Positions 17,902 to 27,982 of a DNA stretch of 64,000 bases are shown here, in pieces (position 1 is the stretch's first letter; every line of letters begins with the position of its first letter). This stretch comes from Neobacillus dielmonensis (GTDB taxonomy: Bacteria > Bacillota > Bacilli > Bacillales > Cytobacillaceae), in assembly GCF_000612665.1 (NCBI RefSeq), contig NZ_HG942046.1:1-64000 (forward strand). The letters are read 5' to 3'. The notes under the pieces were generated by a model that saw only the letters and a program-made list of their open reading frames with translations, had not been told where the DNA came from and did no database searches. Position numbers and translations under genes: made by a program.

Positions 17902-20129
17902 ACAAGAAACAGCCCTATATGAATGCAGGAGCAGCCATATTATTTGTGATATTCGGCCTGCTCTTTTTTGTATTACTCATCAGATATTTTTCAATTCAAA
18001 TATCAGGGGAAGTTAAAGGGCAGCCACTGGCGGCTAAAGCAGAACAGAAATATATCCGAAAAGATGTTTTGCCGGCTGCAAGAGGGGTAATTTATGACAA
18101 AAATGGTGAAGTAATTGCCGAAGATACTGCCTCCTACAAATTGGTTGCTATTTTGGATAAGAAGATGACGACGGATCCTAAAAATCCAAAACACGTGACA
18201 GACCCAAGCAAAACGGCTAAGGAATTAGCAAAATACATTGATATGGATGAATCTGAAATCTATGGTATTTTAACGAAAAAAGGTAAATTTCAAGTCGAGT
18301 TTGGAAAATCGGGACGAGATATCACCCAGGAGACAAAATCAAAGATTGAAGAGGAAAAACTGCCGGGGATTACTTTTATCCGAGATTCGAAGCGATTTTA
18401 TCCAAATGGCGTATTCGCCTCCCACGTAGTGGGATATGCCGATAAAGTGGAGCAAAAAGACGGAAACTATAAAACAATTGGGAAAATGGGAATCGAACAA
18501 TCCCTGAATGATCAATTGACAGGGAAAAATGGAAAGATTAACTATGAAAGTGACTTCTGGGGGTATATTCTTCCTGACGGCAAAGAAAAAGTGACGCCAG
18601 CGCAAAATGGGGACGATGTATATTTAACTATCGACCAAAAGATTCAAACCTTCTTAGAAGATGCGATGACCAAAGTGGAAAAAGAATATAAACCGAAGAA
18701 AATCATTGCCATTGTTGCTGATCCAAAGACAGGTGATATATTGGCAATGGGACAACGCCCGTCTTTCGATCCAAAAACAAAAGATGGTATTAGTCAAAGC
18801 TGGCATAATGAGGCCATAGAAACTTCCTATGAACCAGGCTCCACAATGAAAATTTTCACTTTGGCTGCTGCGGTACAAGAGAATGTTTTTAATCCTAATG
18901 AATATTATCAATCAGGCTCTTACCGAGTAACGGACAAGGATAAACCAATTCATGACCATAATGGGTCTGGATGGGGTTCTATTACCTACCTTGAGGGAGT
19001 GCAGCGTTCTTCCAACGTTGCGTTTGCTAAGATTGCCAATGAAAAATTAGGATTTGATAGATTCAGAGAGTATTTAACGAAATTTGGTTTTGATAAACCT
19101 ACTGGAATTGAATTACCAAATGAAACATCGGGGAAAATTCAGTATACCTATCCAAGTGAGAAAATTACAACTGCTTATGGACAGGGTACAGCCATAACAG
19201 CAATACAACAAATTCAGGCTGCCACCGCTATTGCGAATGATGGTAAGATGTTAAAGCCACATATCATCAAGAGTATTGTAAATCATGATACGAAGGAAAC
19301 TGTTGAGGAGACTTCTCCAGAAGTAGTTGGGACTCCCATTTCTGCAGAAACGGCAGCTAAAGTACGAGATTACTTGGAAACGGTTGTAACCTCTCCGAAC
19401 GGAACAGGAGGCAGATATAAACTAGATGGTTATAGTGTGGCAGGAAAAACCGGTACAGCAAACATACCGGGACCTGGAGGATATTTAAAAGGGGTTAATA
19501 GTTATATGTTCTCCTTTTTGGGAATGGCCCCTAAAGACGACCCGAAATTAATAGTCTACGTTGCTGTCCAGCAGCCTGACTTGCAAGGAGAAGAAGCAGG
19601 ACAAGGTGCTATACCAGTATCAGCGATTTTTAACCCGGTTATGCAAAACAGTCTGCACTATTTAAATATTCAGCCTTCCGAAGTTGAAAAAGCATCCGTG
19701 AATAAAGTCCCTGATTTAGCGGGGAAATCCGTTGCTGATGCAGAAAAACAGTTGAAGGATCAAGAGTATGATGTCATTTTACTTGGAAATGGGACAAAGG
19801 TTACTAAACAATTGCCTGAGGCTGGAACCACTATTTTAGAAGGGGAAAAAGTGATCTTACAGACGGATGGAGATTTGACTGCTCCTGATATGACAGGCTG
19901 GTCACTAAGGGATGTCATGAAAGTAACTAATCTTTCCAATTTGAAATTAAATTCGAAAGGCAAAGGTTATGTGGTTCAGCAGAGCATTAAACCAAAAGAG
20001 CCACTAATAGATGGAGATTACCTAATTGTGGAATTAAAGACACCTGAAGAACAGTGGAACAATCAGCAAACCATGGCCGAAAATGAAAGCAAAACAACTG
20101 AGGAAACTGAAGAAAAGGTTAAGGATTAG
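17898..20129 (+). CDS. pbpB: Penicillin-binding protein 2B (division transpeptidase)
   Basis: 743-residue class B PBP (FtsI type) that crosslinks septal peptidoglycan. N-terminal membrane anchor (residues 12-33), PBP dimerisation domain, then the transpeptidase motifs STMK (SxxK, about 314), SSN (SxN, about 369) and KTGT (about 518). Two C-terminal PASTA domains span about 597-715. The tail is Glu/Lys/Thr-rich. The start overlaps the ftsL stop by 4 nt, so translation is probably coupled. Confidence 0.96.
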   Translation: MNKKQPYMNAGAAILFVIFGLLFFVLLIRYFSIQISGEVKGQPLAAKAEQKYIRKDVLPAARGVIYDKNGEVIAEDTASYKLVAILDKKMTTDPKNPKHVTDPSKTAKELAKYIDMDESEIYGILTKKGKFQVEFGKSGRDITQETKSKIEEEKLPGITFIRDSKRFYPNGVFASHVVGYADKVEQKDGNYKTIGKMGIEQSLNDQLTGKNGKINYESDFWGYILPDGKEKVTPAQNGDDVYLTIDQKIQTFLEDAMTKVEKEYKPKKIIAIVADPKTGDILAMGQRPSFDPKTKDGISQSWHNEAIETSYEPGSTMKIFTLAAAVQENVFNPNEYYQSGSYRVTDKDKPIHDHNGSGWGSITYLEGVQRSSNVAFAKIANEKLGFDRFREYLTKFGFDKPTGIELPNETSGKIQYTYPSEKITTAYGQGTAITAIQQIQAATAIANDGKMLKPHIIKSIVNHDTKETVEETSPEVVGTPISAETAAKVRDYLETVVTSPNGTGGRYKLDGYSVAGKTGTANIPGPGGYLKGVNSYMFSFLGMAPKDDPKLIVYVAVQQPDLQGEEAGQGAIPVSAIFNPVMQNSLHYLNIQPSEVEKASVNKVPDLAGKSVADAEKQLKDQEYDVILLGNGTKVTKQLPEAGTTILEGEKVILQTDGDLTAPDMTGWSLRDVMKVTNLSNLKLNSKGKGYVVQQSIKPKEPLIDGDYLIVELKTPEEQWNNQQTMAENESKTTEETEEKVKD

Positions 20130-20131
20130 GT

Positions 20132-20169
20132 AAAACAAGGCTGACCTGTATGGTCAGCCTTGTTTTTTT
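20132..20169 (+). terminator. Terminator between pbpB and spoVD
   Basis: Long stem ACAAGGCTGACC / GGTCAGCCTTGT with a 5-nt loop, then TTTTTTT. It separates the vegetative division genes from the sporulation gene that follows. Confidence 0.93.
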
Positions 20170-20257
20170 GGGTACTCCATTTGTCATTCGTATCGTTCTA
20201 AACCTCTGATGTACAAGCATATAAATAAACGATACTGTATGAGGAGGCTAAAGTGCC

Positions 20258-22177
20258 ATGCGTGTTTCAAATGTTACTGTCCGTAAACGGTTACTGATTG
20301 CACTTTTCGTTGGAATACTTATTTTCTTGATCATCGATGTTCGGCTTGGGTATGTACAATTTTACCTCGGAGATATGCTGACAGAACGCGCTAAAGACTC
20401 ATGGAGCCGAAATATACCATTTGAACCTGAACGGGGAGAAATTGTCGACCGGAATGGAGTACCGCTTGCGACGAACGTCAGTGCCCCCACAGTATGGGTT
20501 GTTCCTAGACAAATAAAAGACCCTGCAACAACTGCTGAAAAGTTGGCGGGAGTTTTGAATATCACAAAGGAAAAGGCTTACCGAGAGATTACCCAAAAGG
20601 AAAGGATTGTCAGAATTAAAGAAGGGCGGAAAATTTCCCATGAAAAGGCTAAGGAAATCCGAGCACTTGGTCTTGATGGGGTTTATATCGGTGAAGATTC
20701 TAAAAGACATTATCCTTTTGGCAGCTATTTATCCCATGTACTAGGTTTTGCCGGAGTGGACAACCAAGGTTTAATGGGGTTGGAAAAGTATTATGATAAA
20801 GAGTTAAATGGCGAACGGGGATCGGTTAAATTTTATGCCAATGCCAAAGGGGAAAGAATGAACGATATGGCCGATGACTATGAGCGACCTGTAAATGGAT
20901 TGGATTTAAAGTTGACCATTGATAGCAAAATCCAAACGATTGTTGAAAGAGAATTGGATATTGCCGAAGCAAAATATAATCCCGATGGCATTATTGCGAT
21001 TGCGATGAATCCCAATAATGGGGAAATATTGGCTATGTCGAGCCGGCCTACTTTTGATCCTGCAAACTTCCAGAATGTTTCCCAGGAGGTATATAATCGA
21101 AATTTACCTGTTTGGATGACTTATGAGCCTGGTTCTACCTTTAAAATTATCACTCTTGCTGCAGCGTTGGAGGAAGGGAAAGTAGACTTGGAGGACGAGC
21201 ATTTTCATGATTCTGGATCCGTCCAAGTAGCTGGAGCGCGGTTAAAATGCTGGAAAAGAGGTGGACATGGTGACCAGACGTTTTTGGAGGTCGTACAAAA
21301 CTCTTGTAACCCAGGATTTGTGGAGTTGGGGCAGCGCGTCGGGAAAGAAAAGTTGTTCCAATACATTAAAGACTTCGGATTTGGCCAGAAAACCGGAATT
21401 GACTTACAAGGGGAAGGTACGGGGATTTTATTTAATTTAAACCGGGTGGGTCCTGTTGAATTGGCAACCACTGCATTCGGGCAAGGGGTTTCAGTTACAC
21501 CGATTCAGCAGGTGGCAGCTGTTTCGGCAGCCGTCAACGGCGGAACTTTGTATAAACCCTACATTGCCAAAGAGTTGATTGATCCCGTCACAAATGAAGT
21601 AGTGATGAGAAATACTCCGGTTGCAAAAAGAAAAGTCGTTTCTGAAGAAACATCCAAAGAAATTCGTCAAGCACTTGAAAGCGTTGTTGCCCAAGGAACC
21701 GGGGGAAAAGCGTTTGTCGATTCTTACCGGGTAGGTGGAAAAACGGGTACAGCACAAAAGGCACAAGGCGGCCGATATTTAGAGAACAATTACATTGTAT
21801 CGTTTATCGGATTTGCCCCAGCTGATGATCCGCAGTTGGTTGTTTATGTCGCAGTGGACAATCCAAAAGGAGTCACCGCATTCGGGGGGACCGTAAGTGC
21901 GCCAATAGTTGGTAATATTATGAAAGACGGACTAAGTGCTATGGGAGTTGAGCCGAGAAAAGATCAAATCGAAAAGAAAATTAAATGGCCTGAAACGGCA
22001 CCAATTACATTGCCTGATTTTGTTGGAATGTCAAAACTTGAACTGAATGAACAGCTTTATAATCTGCAGGTTGACGCCAGTGGAGATGGAGATATCGTGG
22101 TCAGACAGTCCCCAGCACCTGGGACAAAGGTAAAGGAAGGTTCTAAAATCCGGCTATATTTTGGAAAGGGCGACTAA
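20258..22177 (+). CDS. spoVD: Stage V sporulation protein D (cortex transpeptidase)
   Basis: 639-residue class B PBP needed for spore cortex peptidoglycan, partnering the SEDS protein SpoVE encoded downstream. Membrane anchor at 13-35, SxxK as STFK (about residue 293), SxN as SCN (about 348), KTGT (about 496) and a single C-terminal PASTA domain (about 583-638). GAGGAGG lies just upstream of the ATG. In B. subtilis the gene is sigma-E dependent; no convincing sigma-E promoter could be fixed here by eye. Confidence 0.95.
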   Translation: MRVSNVTVRKRLLIALFVGILIFLIIDVRLGYVQFYLGDMLTERAKDSWSRNIPFEPERGEIVDRNGVPLATNVSAPTVWVVPRQIKDPATTAEKLAGVLNITKEKAYREITQKERIVRIKEGRKISHEKAKEIRALGLDGVYIGEDSKRHYPFGSYLSHVLGFAGVDNQGLMGLEKYYDKELNGERGSVKFYANAKGERMNDMADDYERPVNGLDLKLTIDSKIQTIVERELDIAEAKYNPDGIIAIAMNPNNGEILAMSSRPTFDPANFQNVSQEVYNRNLPVWMTYEPGSTFKIITLAAALEEGKVDLEDEHFHDSGSVQVAGARLKCWKRGGHGDQTFLEVVQNSCNPGFVELGQRVGKEKLFQYIKDFGFGQKTGIDLQGEGTGILFNLNRVGPVELATTAFGQGVSVTPIQQVAAVSAAVNGGTLYKPYIAKELIDPVTNEVVMRNTPVAKRKVVSEETSKEIRQALESVVAQGTGGKAFVDSYRVGGKTGTAQKAQGGRYLENNYIVSFIGFAPADDPQLVVYVAVDNPKGVTAFGGTVSAPIVGNIMKDGLSAMGVEPRKDQIEKKIKWPETAPITLPDFVGMSKLELNEQLYNLQVDASGDGDIVVRQSPAPGTKVKEGSKIRLYFGKGD

Positions 22178-22342
22178 AGCAGGGAAGCTAAAGAACCAGT
22201 CTTTTTTATAAATCAACAAATATGTCAATAGCAATAGCAAAAATATTTATTTTCATGTAAAATAAGATGAACATTCGTCAGGTTACTGACAAAGAAAGAT
22301 TTGCAAATTAGATGTATGGTCATGAGAGGATTTGAGATTAAC

Positions 22343-23803
22343 ATGAAGCTAACACAGCTGCTAGAGACATTACATCCGTTAACTCCATATTCGGGTTCAG
22401 ACCCTGAGATTACGTCAATTGAAAATGATAACCGGAAAGTAATCCCTGGAAGCCTATTTATTTGTATAAATGGCTATACAGTAGACGGTCACGATTTTGC
22501 TGAATCAGCTGTTCAAAAAGGGGCAGCAGCCATTCTAGCCGAACGGCAATTACCGCTTGATATTCCGGTCGTAATCGTAAATGATACGCAAAGAGCAATG
22601 GCGGTACTGGCTGATGCGTTTTATGGACAGCCTACAAAAAAACTGAAATTAATCGGCATAACAGGAACAAATGGGAAAACCACCACCAGTCATATGATTG
22701 AAAAAGTATTTTTTGACCACGGACATAAGACTGGGTTAATAGGCACGATGTATACCAAAATTGCCGGAAAGGTCTTGGAGACTAAAAATACAACACCAGA
22801 AAGCTTAACCCTCCAAAAAACATTTCATCAAATGGTGGAGGAGGGGGTGCAAACTGCCGTGATGGAGGTATCTTCACATGCTCTTGATTTGGGGAGAGTC
22901 CATGGCTGTGATTATGATGTTGCTGTTTTTACTAACTTGACACAGGATCATCTTGATTACCATAAAACAATGGATGAATACCGGCATGCAAAAAGCCTTC
23001 TATTTGCGCAGCTTGGCAATACCTTTGACCACAGCAGTCCCAAATTTGCGGTGTTAAATGCGGATGATCCAGCCTCTATTATGTTTTCAAAGGCTACATC
23101 AGCACATGTGGTTACCTATGGTATTGATTCCATAGCTGACATTCGTGCCGAAAATATCGATATGACTCCTTCTGGCACAAAGTTTGATATTATCGTTGGC
23201 GGTAAAGCCTATCCCATTAAAATAAAACTTATCGGGAAATTCAGTATATATAACGTTTTGGCCAGTATTTCGACCGCCATTGTTTCAGGAATTTCAATTG
23301 AAGAAATTATTATGTCACTCGAAGGTTTGGAAGGAGTCGCTGGCCGGTTTGAGCTTATACAAGCGGGACAGGACTTTACTGTCATCGTTGACTATGCCCA
23401 TACACCTGACAGTCTAGAGAATGTCCTAAACACGATAAAGCAATTTGCTAAGAAAAGAATTTTTGTTGTCGTTGGCTGCGGAGGGGATAGGGACCGGACA
23501 AAGCGCCCGCTTATGGCACAAATCGCCTGTAGTCTGGCTACTGATCCGATTTTTACGTCTGATAATCCGAGAAGTGAGGACCCGCTGGGGATTTTAAATG
23601 AGATGGAAGCAGGTGTTCAAGGAAAGAACTATCAAGTTATACCAGACCGTAAAGAAGCGATCACCTATGCAGTTAATCATGCATCAGCAGGGGATGTCAT
23701 TTTAATTGCTGGAAAAGGGCACGAAACCTACCAAATAATTGGCACTGAAGTACATGATTTTGATGACCGGCTTGTTGCCCGTAAGGCAATTGAGGAGAGA
23801 TAA
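22343..23803 (+). CDS. murE: UDP-MurNAc-tripeptide synthetase MurE
   Basis: Adds meso-diaminopimelate to UDP-MurNAc-L-Ala-D-Glu. The 486-residue protein has [15 protein letters not shown] (ATP loop, about 109-123), [10 protein letters not shown], the carbamylated-Lys region KSLLFAQLG, and DNPRSED (about 405-411), the diaminopimelate specificity motif. ATG at 22343 matches the MKLT start of homologues; several in-frame upstream starts (22301 TTG, 22316, 22322) exist and the ribosome site is not obvious. Confidence 0.94.
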   Translation: MKLTQLLETLHPLTPYSGSDPEITSIENDNRKVIPGSLFICINGYTVDGHDFAESAVQKGAAAILAERQLPLDIPVVIVNDTQRAMAVLADAFYGQPTKKLKLIGITGTNGKTTTSHMIEKVFFDHGHKTGLIGTMYTKIAGKVLETKNTTPESLTLQKTFHQMVEEGVQTAVMEVSSHALDLGRVHGCDYDVAVFTNLTQDHLDYHKTMDEYRHAKSLLFAQLGNTFDHSSPKFAVLNADDPASIMFSKATSAHVVTYGIDSIADIRAENIDMTPSGTKFDIIVGGKAYPIKIKLIGKFSIYNVLASISTAIVSGISIEEIIMSLEGLEGVAGRFELIQAGQDFTVIVDYAHTPDSLENVLNTIKQFAKKRIFVVVGCGGDRDRTKRPLMAQIACSLATDPIFTSDNPRSEDPLGILNEMEAGVQGKNYQVIPDRKEAITYAVNHASAGDVILIAGKGHETYQIIGTEVHDFDDRLVARKAIEER

Positions 23804-23805
23804 AA

Positions 23806-24255
23806 ATGCTGTTATCTGTGAAACAATTAGGGGAAATATTTCTTGATAGGCAAGGCGTCAAAGACGAAATATGGATTCATACAGTATGTGACCAGGCTTC
23901 TGTACTGCAAAGCCGAGGCTTATTTATCCCGCTTAGTGAGGCGTCTGGTGAACTCTCTGAGGCAATTGCAAACGGGGCCGTGGCGGTTATCTGGGATAAA
24001 AATAAACCACTTCCCCCATATACGCCTAATCATTTTCCAGTATTTTATACAAGTCATCTGGACATCGCGGTATCAGAAATTCTGAAACATTATATTGAAA
24101 AATTAAATGGAGACATCGACAAAAACATGAGTATCACGAATTTTAAAATATCTGAGAAAAAACTTCTTAAAAAAAATAAACAAACATATGATATTGCTGT
24201 AATGCTTAATGTCATTTCAAGTAAACAGGAAAATAATGGAGAAAGGAGGGGATAA
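23806..24255 (+). CDS. Orphan MurF N-terminal domain (truncated MurF-like)
   Basis: 149 residues. Positions about 25-105 align by eye with the UDP-binding N-terminal domain of MurF: SRGLFIPL, then [19 protein letters not shown] and a final [10 protein letters not shown] helix. The chain then leaves the family just where the ATP-binding GTNGKT loop should begin, and ends in a Lys/Asn-rich 45-residue tail. There is no ATPase or C-terminal ligase domain, so it cannot be a ligase. It starts 2 nt after the murE stop with GAGGAGAGA as ribosome site and its stop lies in the mraY ribosome-binding region. It is either a relic of a murF once here or a co-opted binding domain. Confidence 0.7.
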   Translation: MLLSVKQLGEIFLDRQGVKDEIWIHTVCDQASVLQSRGLFIPLSEASGELSEAIANGAVAVIWDKNKPLPPYTPNHFPVFYTSHLDIAVSEILKHYIEKLNGDIDKNMSITNFKISEKKLLKKNKQTYDIAVMLNVISSKQENNGERRG

Positions 24256-24256
24256 T

Positions 24257-25231
24257 ATGTTGGAGCAAGTTATATTTTTCACAATTATAATGGCGTTTTT
24301 AATATCAGTATTACTTTCTCCTATCTTTATCCCCTTCTTACGAAGGTTGAAATTTGGACAAAGCATCCGGGAGGAAGGTCCTAAATCGCACCAAAAAAAA
24401 TCTGGAACTCCTACAATGGGCGGAATCATGATTTTATTTTCCATTATTATTACAACCATCGTAATGACAGGGAAATTTTCAGAACCGACAGTTAAAACCT
24501 ATTTGCTCCTGCTTGTAACCATTGGGTTCGGTTTGCTCGGCTTTTTAGATGATTTTATTAAAGTGGCCCTGAAGCGAAATCTTGGATTAACATCAAAGCA
24601 AAAGCTATTAGGGCAAATTATCATATCGGTTATTTTCTATCTTGTATATAGACAAAGTGGTTTCTCAACCGAAATCAGTATCCCGTTTACCAATACCACC
24701 ATCGAACTAGGATGGTTTTTCGTCTTGTTCATTATTTTCTGGCTTGTTGGCTTTTCTAATGCGGTTAATTTGACTGATGGATTAGATGGCCTGGTATCTG
24801 GTACGGCGGCGATTGCCTTTGGTGCATTTGCTGTACTTGCTTGGAATCAATCACAAATGGAAATTGCAATCTTCTCTGTGGCCATTGTTGGAGCAGTATT
24901 AGGTTTCTTAGTGTTCAATGCCCATCCTGCGAAAGTATTTATGGGGGATACAGGCTCACTGGCACTTGGAGGAGCCATCGCGGCTATTTCCATTTTGACT
25001 AAGCTGGAAATTTTGCTTATTATTATCGGCGGAGTTTTTGTTATTGAAACATTGTCTGTTATTCTACAAGTGGCATCGTTTAAAACCACTGGCAAACGGA
25101 TTTTCCGCATGAGTCCGCTGCACCATCACTATGAGTTAGCCGGATGGTCAGAATGGCGCGTGGTTGTAACGTTTTGGAGTGTTGGTTTAATTTTTGCTAT
25201 TTTAGGAATCTATATCGAGGTGTGGTTGTAA
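24257..25231 (+). CDS. mraY: Phospho-MurNAc-pentapeptide transferase MraY
   Basis: Transfers phospho-MurNAc-pentapeptide to undecaprenyl phosphate to make lipid I. The 324-residue membrane protein has about ten hydrophobic helices; [16 protein letters not shown] (about 37-52), FLDDFIK (catalytic DD, about 97), NLTDGLDGL (about 172), [12 protein letters not shown] (about 230) and the HHH-containing SPLHHHYE (about 289) are all present. ATG at 24257 follows AAAGGAGGGG. Confidence 0.97.
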   Translation: MLEQVIFFTIIMAFLISVLLSPIFIPFLRRLKFGQSIREEGPKSHQKKSGTPTMGGIMILFSIIITTIVMTGKFSEPTVKTYLLLLVTIGFGLLGFLDDFIKVALKRNLGLTSKQKLLGQIIISVIFYLVYRQSGFSTEISIPFTNTTIELGWFFVLFIIFWLVGFSNAVNLTDGLDGLVSGTAAIAFGAFAVLAWNQSQMEIAIFSVAIVGAVLGFLVFNAHPAKVFMGDTGSLALGGAIAAISILTKLEILLIIIGGVFVIETLSVILQVASFKTTGKRIFRMSPLHHHYELAGWSEWRVVVTFWSVGLIFAILGIYIEVWL

Positions 25232-26584
25232 TTGAAGCAGATTGAAACGTATCGTCATAAAAAAATTCTAGTGCTGGGTTTAGCCAAAAGTGGGGTTACT
25301 GCTGCAGCACTTCTTCATAAGCTGGGTGCTTTTGTCACCGTAAATGACAGGAAGCCTTTTTCGGAAAATCCCGAAGCTCAGGGGCTGCTTGAACAAGGTA
25401 TTAAGGTAATTTGCGGGGAGCACCCAGTGGAACTTCTAGATGAGGGTTTTGAGTTGATCGTTAAAAATCCTGGTATTCCCTATAACAATCCAATGATTGA
25501 AGGAGCTATTGAACGGGATATTCCTGTTATTACAGAAGTGGAGCTTGCTTATGAAATATCTGAGGCTCCTTTTATTGGCATTACAGGAACAAATGGAAAA
25601 ACAACCACAACAACCCTTGTGTATGAGATGCTAAACGCAGGAAATAAAGCCCCGTTAATCGCTGGGAATATTGGAACCGTTGCTTCGGGGGTTGCCCAAA
25701 CGGCGACGGCGGACAACACGATTGTAATAGAGTTATCATCCTTCCAATTGATGGGGATTACTCTATTTAATCCAAAGATTGCTATTATCACAAATATCTA
25801 TGATGCTCATTTAGATTATCATGGAACGAAGGAAGAATATATTAAAGCAAAAGCTAATATTACTAAAAATCAAACGGAATTAGAATATTTAATTGTCAAT
25901 GCAGACCAGGAAGAAACACTTCAAATAGCCAATTCTTCCAGAGCTACTATCATTCCTTTCTCGACGAAAAAGGTACTTACTGAGGGTGCGTATATTTCGG
26001 ATGGATGGATATGGTTTAAACAAGAAAAGATTATACAGATTGAAAAGATTGCCTTACCGGGTGTACATAACTTGGAAAATATTTTATCATCCATGGCTGC
26101 TGCTAAACTTTCTGGCGTAGACAATCATGCCATTCAAAAGGTACTTGAGTCTTTCACTGGAGTGAAACATCGGCTTCAATATGTAACAGAGATTGATGGC
26201 CGTAAATTCTATAACGACTCTAAAGCTACCAATATCTTGGCGGCAGCGAATGCCCTCAAGGCATTTGATGCTCCAGTGATTTTACTTGCCGGAGGGCTCG
26301 ATCGTGGGAATGAGTTTGATGAGCTCCTCCCTTATTTAGAACATGTAAAAGTGTTAATTACCTTTGGGCAGACGGCTGAAAAGCTTGAACGGATTGGCGA
26401 AGAAGCGGGAATAAATGTAATTCAGCGTGTCGATAATGTTGAAAAGGCCGTGCCGGCTGCCTATGGTTTTTCTAACCCAGGTGACGTTATCCTGTTATCT
26501 CCAGCGTGCGCAAGTTGGGATCAGTATAAAAGTTTTGAAGTCAGGGGAGACATTTTTATCGAAGCCGTGCATAAGCTTAAGTAA
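25232..26584 (+). CDS. murD: UDP-MurNAc-L-Ala:D-Glu ligase MurD
   Basis: 450-residue Mur ligase that adds D-glutamate. N-terminal Rossmann segment [18 protein letters not shown] loop [15 protein letters not shown] (about 115-129), HLDYHG (about 193) and the C-terminal FYNDSKATN (about 325) are visible. Starts with TTG one base after the mraY stop codon; a weak GAGGTG lies upstream. Confidence 0.96.
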   Translation: MKQIETYRHKKILVLGLAKSGVTAAALLHKLGAFVTVNDRKPFSENPEAQGLLEQGIKVICGEHPVELLDEGFELIVKNPGIPYNNPMIEGAIERDIPVITEVELAYEISEAPFIGITGTNGKTTTTTLVYEMLNAGNKAPLIAGNIGTVASGVAQTATADNTIVIELSSFQLMGITLFNPKIAIITNIYDAHLDYHGTKEEYIKAKANITKNQTELEYLIVNADQEETLQIANSSRATIIPFSTKKVLTEGAYISDGWIWFKQEKIIQIEKIALPGVHNLENILSSMAAAKLSGVDNHAIQKVLESFTGVKHRLQYVTEIDGRKFYNDSKATNILAAANALKAFDAPVILLAGGLDRGNEFDELLPYLEHVKVLITFGQTAEKLERIGEEAGINVIQRVDNVEKAVPAAYGFSNPGDVILLSPACASWDQYKSFEVRGDIFIEAVHKLK

Positions 26585-26606
26585 GGGCCTGTCCAAGGAC
26601 AGCCTT
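26583..26606 (+). other. Hairpin between murD and spoVE
   Basis: AAGG-gc-CTGTCC / GGACAG-CCTT with a 2-base loop and a bulged GC, overlapping the murD stop. No T-tract follows, so it is not a standard terminator. It may define a processing point between the murein and sporulation cistrons (inference). Confidence 0.5.
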
Positions 26607-26631
26607 AAAACTTGCAGTTGAGGTGTTTACG

Positions 26632-27732
26632 GTGCCGACAAAGAGAACGACTCCTGATTTTATTTTAATGATTGTAACATTTACACTTTTGGCAGTAGGC
26701 CTTATTATGGTTTATAGTGCAAGTGCAATTTGGGCTGAATATAAATTTCAGGATTCCTTTTTCTTTGCTAAAAGGCAAACCTTGTTTGCTGGTGTTGGGA
26801 TACTGGCCATGTTTTTTATTATGAATATTAATTATTGGACATGGAGAACGTGGTCGAAGACGATTTTAATTGTTTGTTTTGTTTTATTAGTTTTGGTGCT
26901 AATACCAGGTATTGGAAATGTCCGGAATGGTTCAAGAAGTTGGATTGGGGTGGGTGCCTTTTCTATTCAGCCATCTGAGTTTATGAAACTGGCCATGATT
27001 GCTTTCTTGGCGAAGTTTTTATCTGAACAGCAAAAGCACATAACTTCCTTTAAGAAGGGGTTGGTTCCTTCCTTAGGGCTCGCTTTTGTTGCATTTGCTA
27101 TGATTATGCTTCAGCCGGATTTAGGGACAGGAACCGTCATGATGGGGACCTGCGTCGTGATGATTTTTATTGCTGGAGCAAGGGTTAGCCATTTTGTTTT
27201 CTTAGGATTATTAGGATTGGCTGGTTTTGTAGGTTTGATTATATCTGCCCCTTACCGGATTAAAAGGATTACTTCATTCTTAGATCCTTGGTCTGATCCA
27301 TTGGGAAGTGGATTCCAAATCATTCAATCGCTTTACGCAATTGGACCGGGTGGACTGTTTGGACTAGGACTAGGTGAAAGCAGACAAAAGTTTTTTTATC
27401 TGCCGGAGCCGCAAACAGACTTTATTTTTGCGATTCTGTCTGAAGAATTAGGTTTTATTGGTGGCTCGTTTATTCTCCTGTTGTTTGCATTACTGTTATG
27501 GAGGGGAATTCGGATTGCGTTAGGTGCCCCAGATTTGTATGGCAGCTTTCTTGCTGTTGGAATTATTGCTATGGTAGCGATACAAGTAATGATCAATATT
27601 GGTGTTGTCACGGGGTTAATGCCTGTTACAGGGATTACATTGCCGTTTCTAAGCTATGGAGGTTCATCGCTGACACTAATGTTAATGGCCATAGGTGTTC
27701 TACTTAATATCAGCCGTTATTCTAGATTTTAA
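26632..27732 (+). CDS. spoVE: Stage V sporulation protein E (SEDS glycosyltransferase)
   Basis: 366-residue polytopic SEDS protein (FtsW/RodA family), with about ten transmembrane helices, that polymerises cortex peptidoglycan with SpoVD. Conserved VYSAS, RNGSRSWI, QPSEFMKLA and the C-terminal LPFLSYGGSS are present. GTG at 26632 is chosen because TGAGGTG lies 5 nt upstream; this gives the same length as in B. subtilis. An in-frame GTG at 26623 overlaps that ribosome site. Confidence 0.95.
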   Translation: MPTKRTTPDFILMIVTFTLLAVGLIMVYSASAIWAEYKFQDSFFFAKRQTLFAGVGILAMFFIMNINYWTWRTWSKTILIVCFVLLVLVLIPGIGNVRNGSRSWIGVGAFSIQPSEFMKLAMIAFLAKFLSEQQKHITSFKKGLVPSLGLAFVAFAMIMLQPDLGTGTVMMGTCVVMIFIAGARVSHFVFLGLLGLAGFVGLIISAPYRIKRITSFLDPWSDPLGSGFQIIQSLYAIGPGGLFGLGLGESRQKFFYLPEPQTDFIFAILSEELGFIGGSFILLLFALLLWRGIRIALGAPDLYGSFLAVGIIAMVAIQVMINIGVVTGLMPVTGITLPFLSYGGSSLTLMLMAIGVLLNISRYSRF

Positions 27733-27766
27733 AGACCCTGTACGTTAACAGGGTTCTTTTTTGTTG
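27731..27766 (+). terminator. Terminator after spoVE
   Basis: GACCCTGT / ACAGGGTTC stem with loop ACGTTA-type, followed by TTTTTT. It ends at the left flank of repeat copy D. Confidence 0.85.
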
Positions 27767-27769
27767 AAA

Positions 27770-27872
27770 GGCTCTATTAATTTTGGCGGTTGATTTCCGC
27801 ACCAGTCGCTCAGCGAACCCGCGGACTCCAATCAACAGAGTTAAAAAATCAACATGATTGTTTAACAGAGCC
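27770..27872 (-). mobile_element. 103-bp MITE-like element (dispersed repeat copy D) with 8-bp target duplication
   Basis: Left end GGCTCTATTAA, right end TTAACAGAGCC: an inverted repeat with one mismatch. The element is flanked on both sides by TGTTGAAA (27762-27769 and 27873-27880), a perfect 8-bp direct repeat that looks like a target-site duplication. Its right arm is nearly identical to copy A (AATCAACAGAGTTAAAAAAT shared). It has no coding capacity. Termini and 8-bp duplication resemble those of IS6-family elements, so such a transposase might have moved it (inference). Confidence 0.8.
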
Positions 27873-27982
27873 TGTTGAAAAGATAGGGGTTTCATTACAT
27901 TTCAATAACATTATTTTATCATTGGGTTTATTTCATAAACTTTTATAGTAGAATGTGTTTAGAACTTTTCTGAGGTGAGAAG

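Noticed and set aside
20170-20257. Sigma-E promoter upstream of spoVD
   Set aside because: GCATATAAAT resembles a -10 element but no -35 lies at a proper distance.
22170-22210. Possible terminator after spoVD
   Set aside because: Only GACT/AGTC can pair around the T-run; too weak to call.
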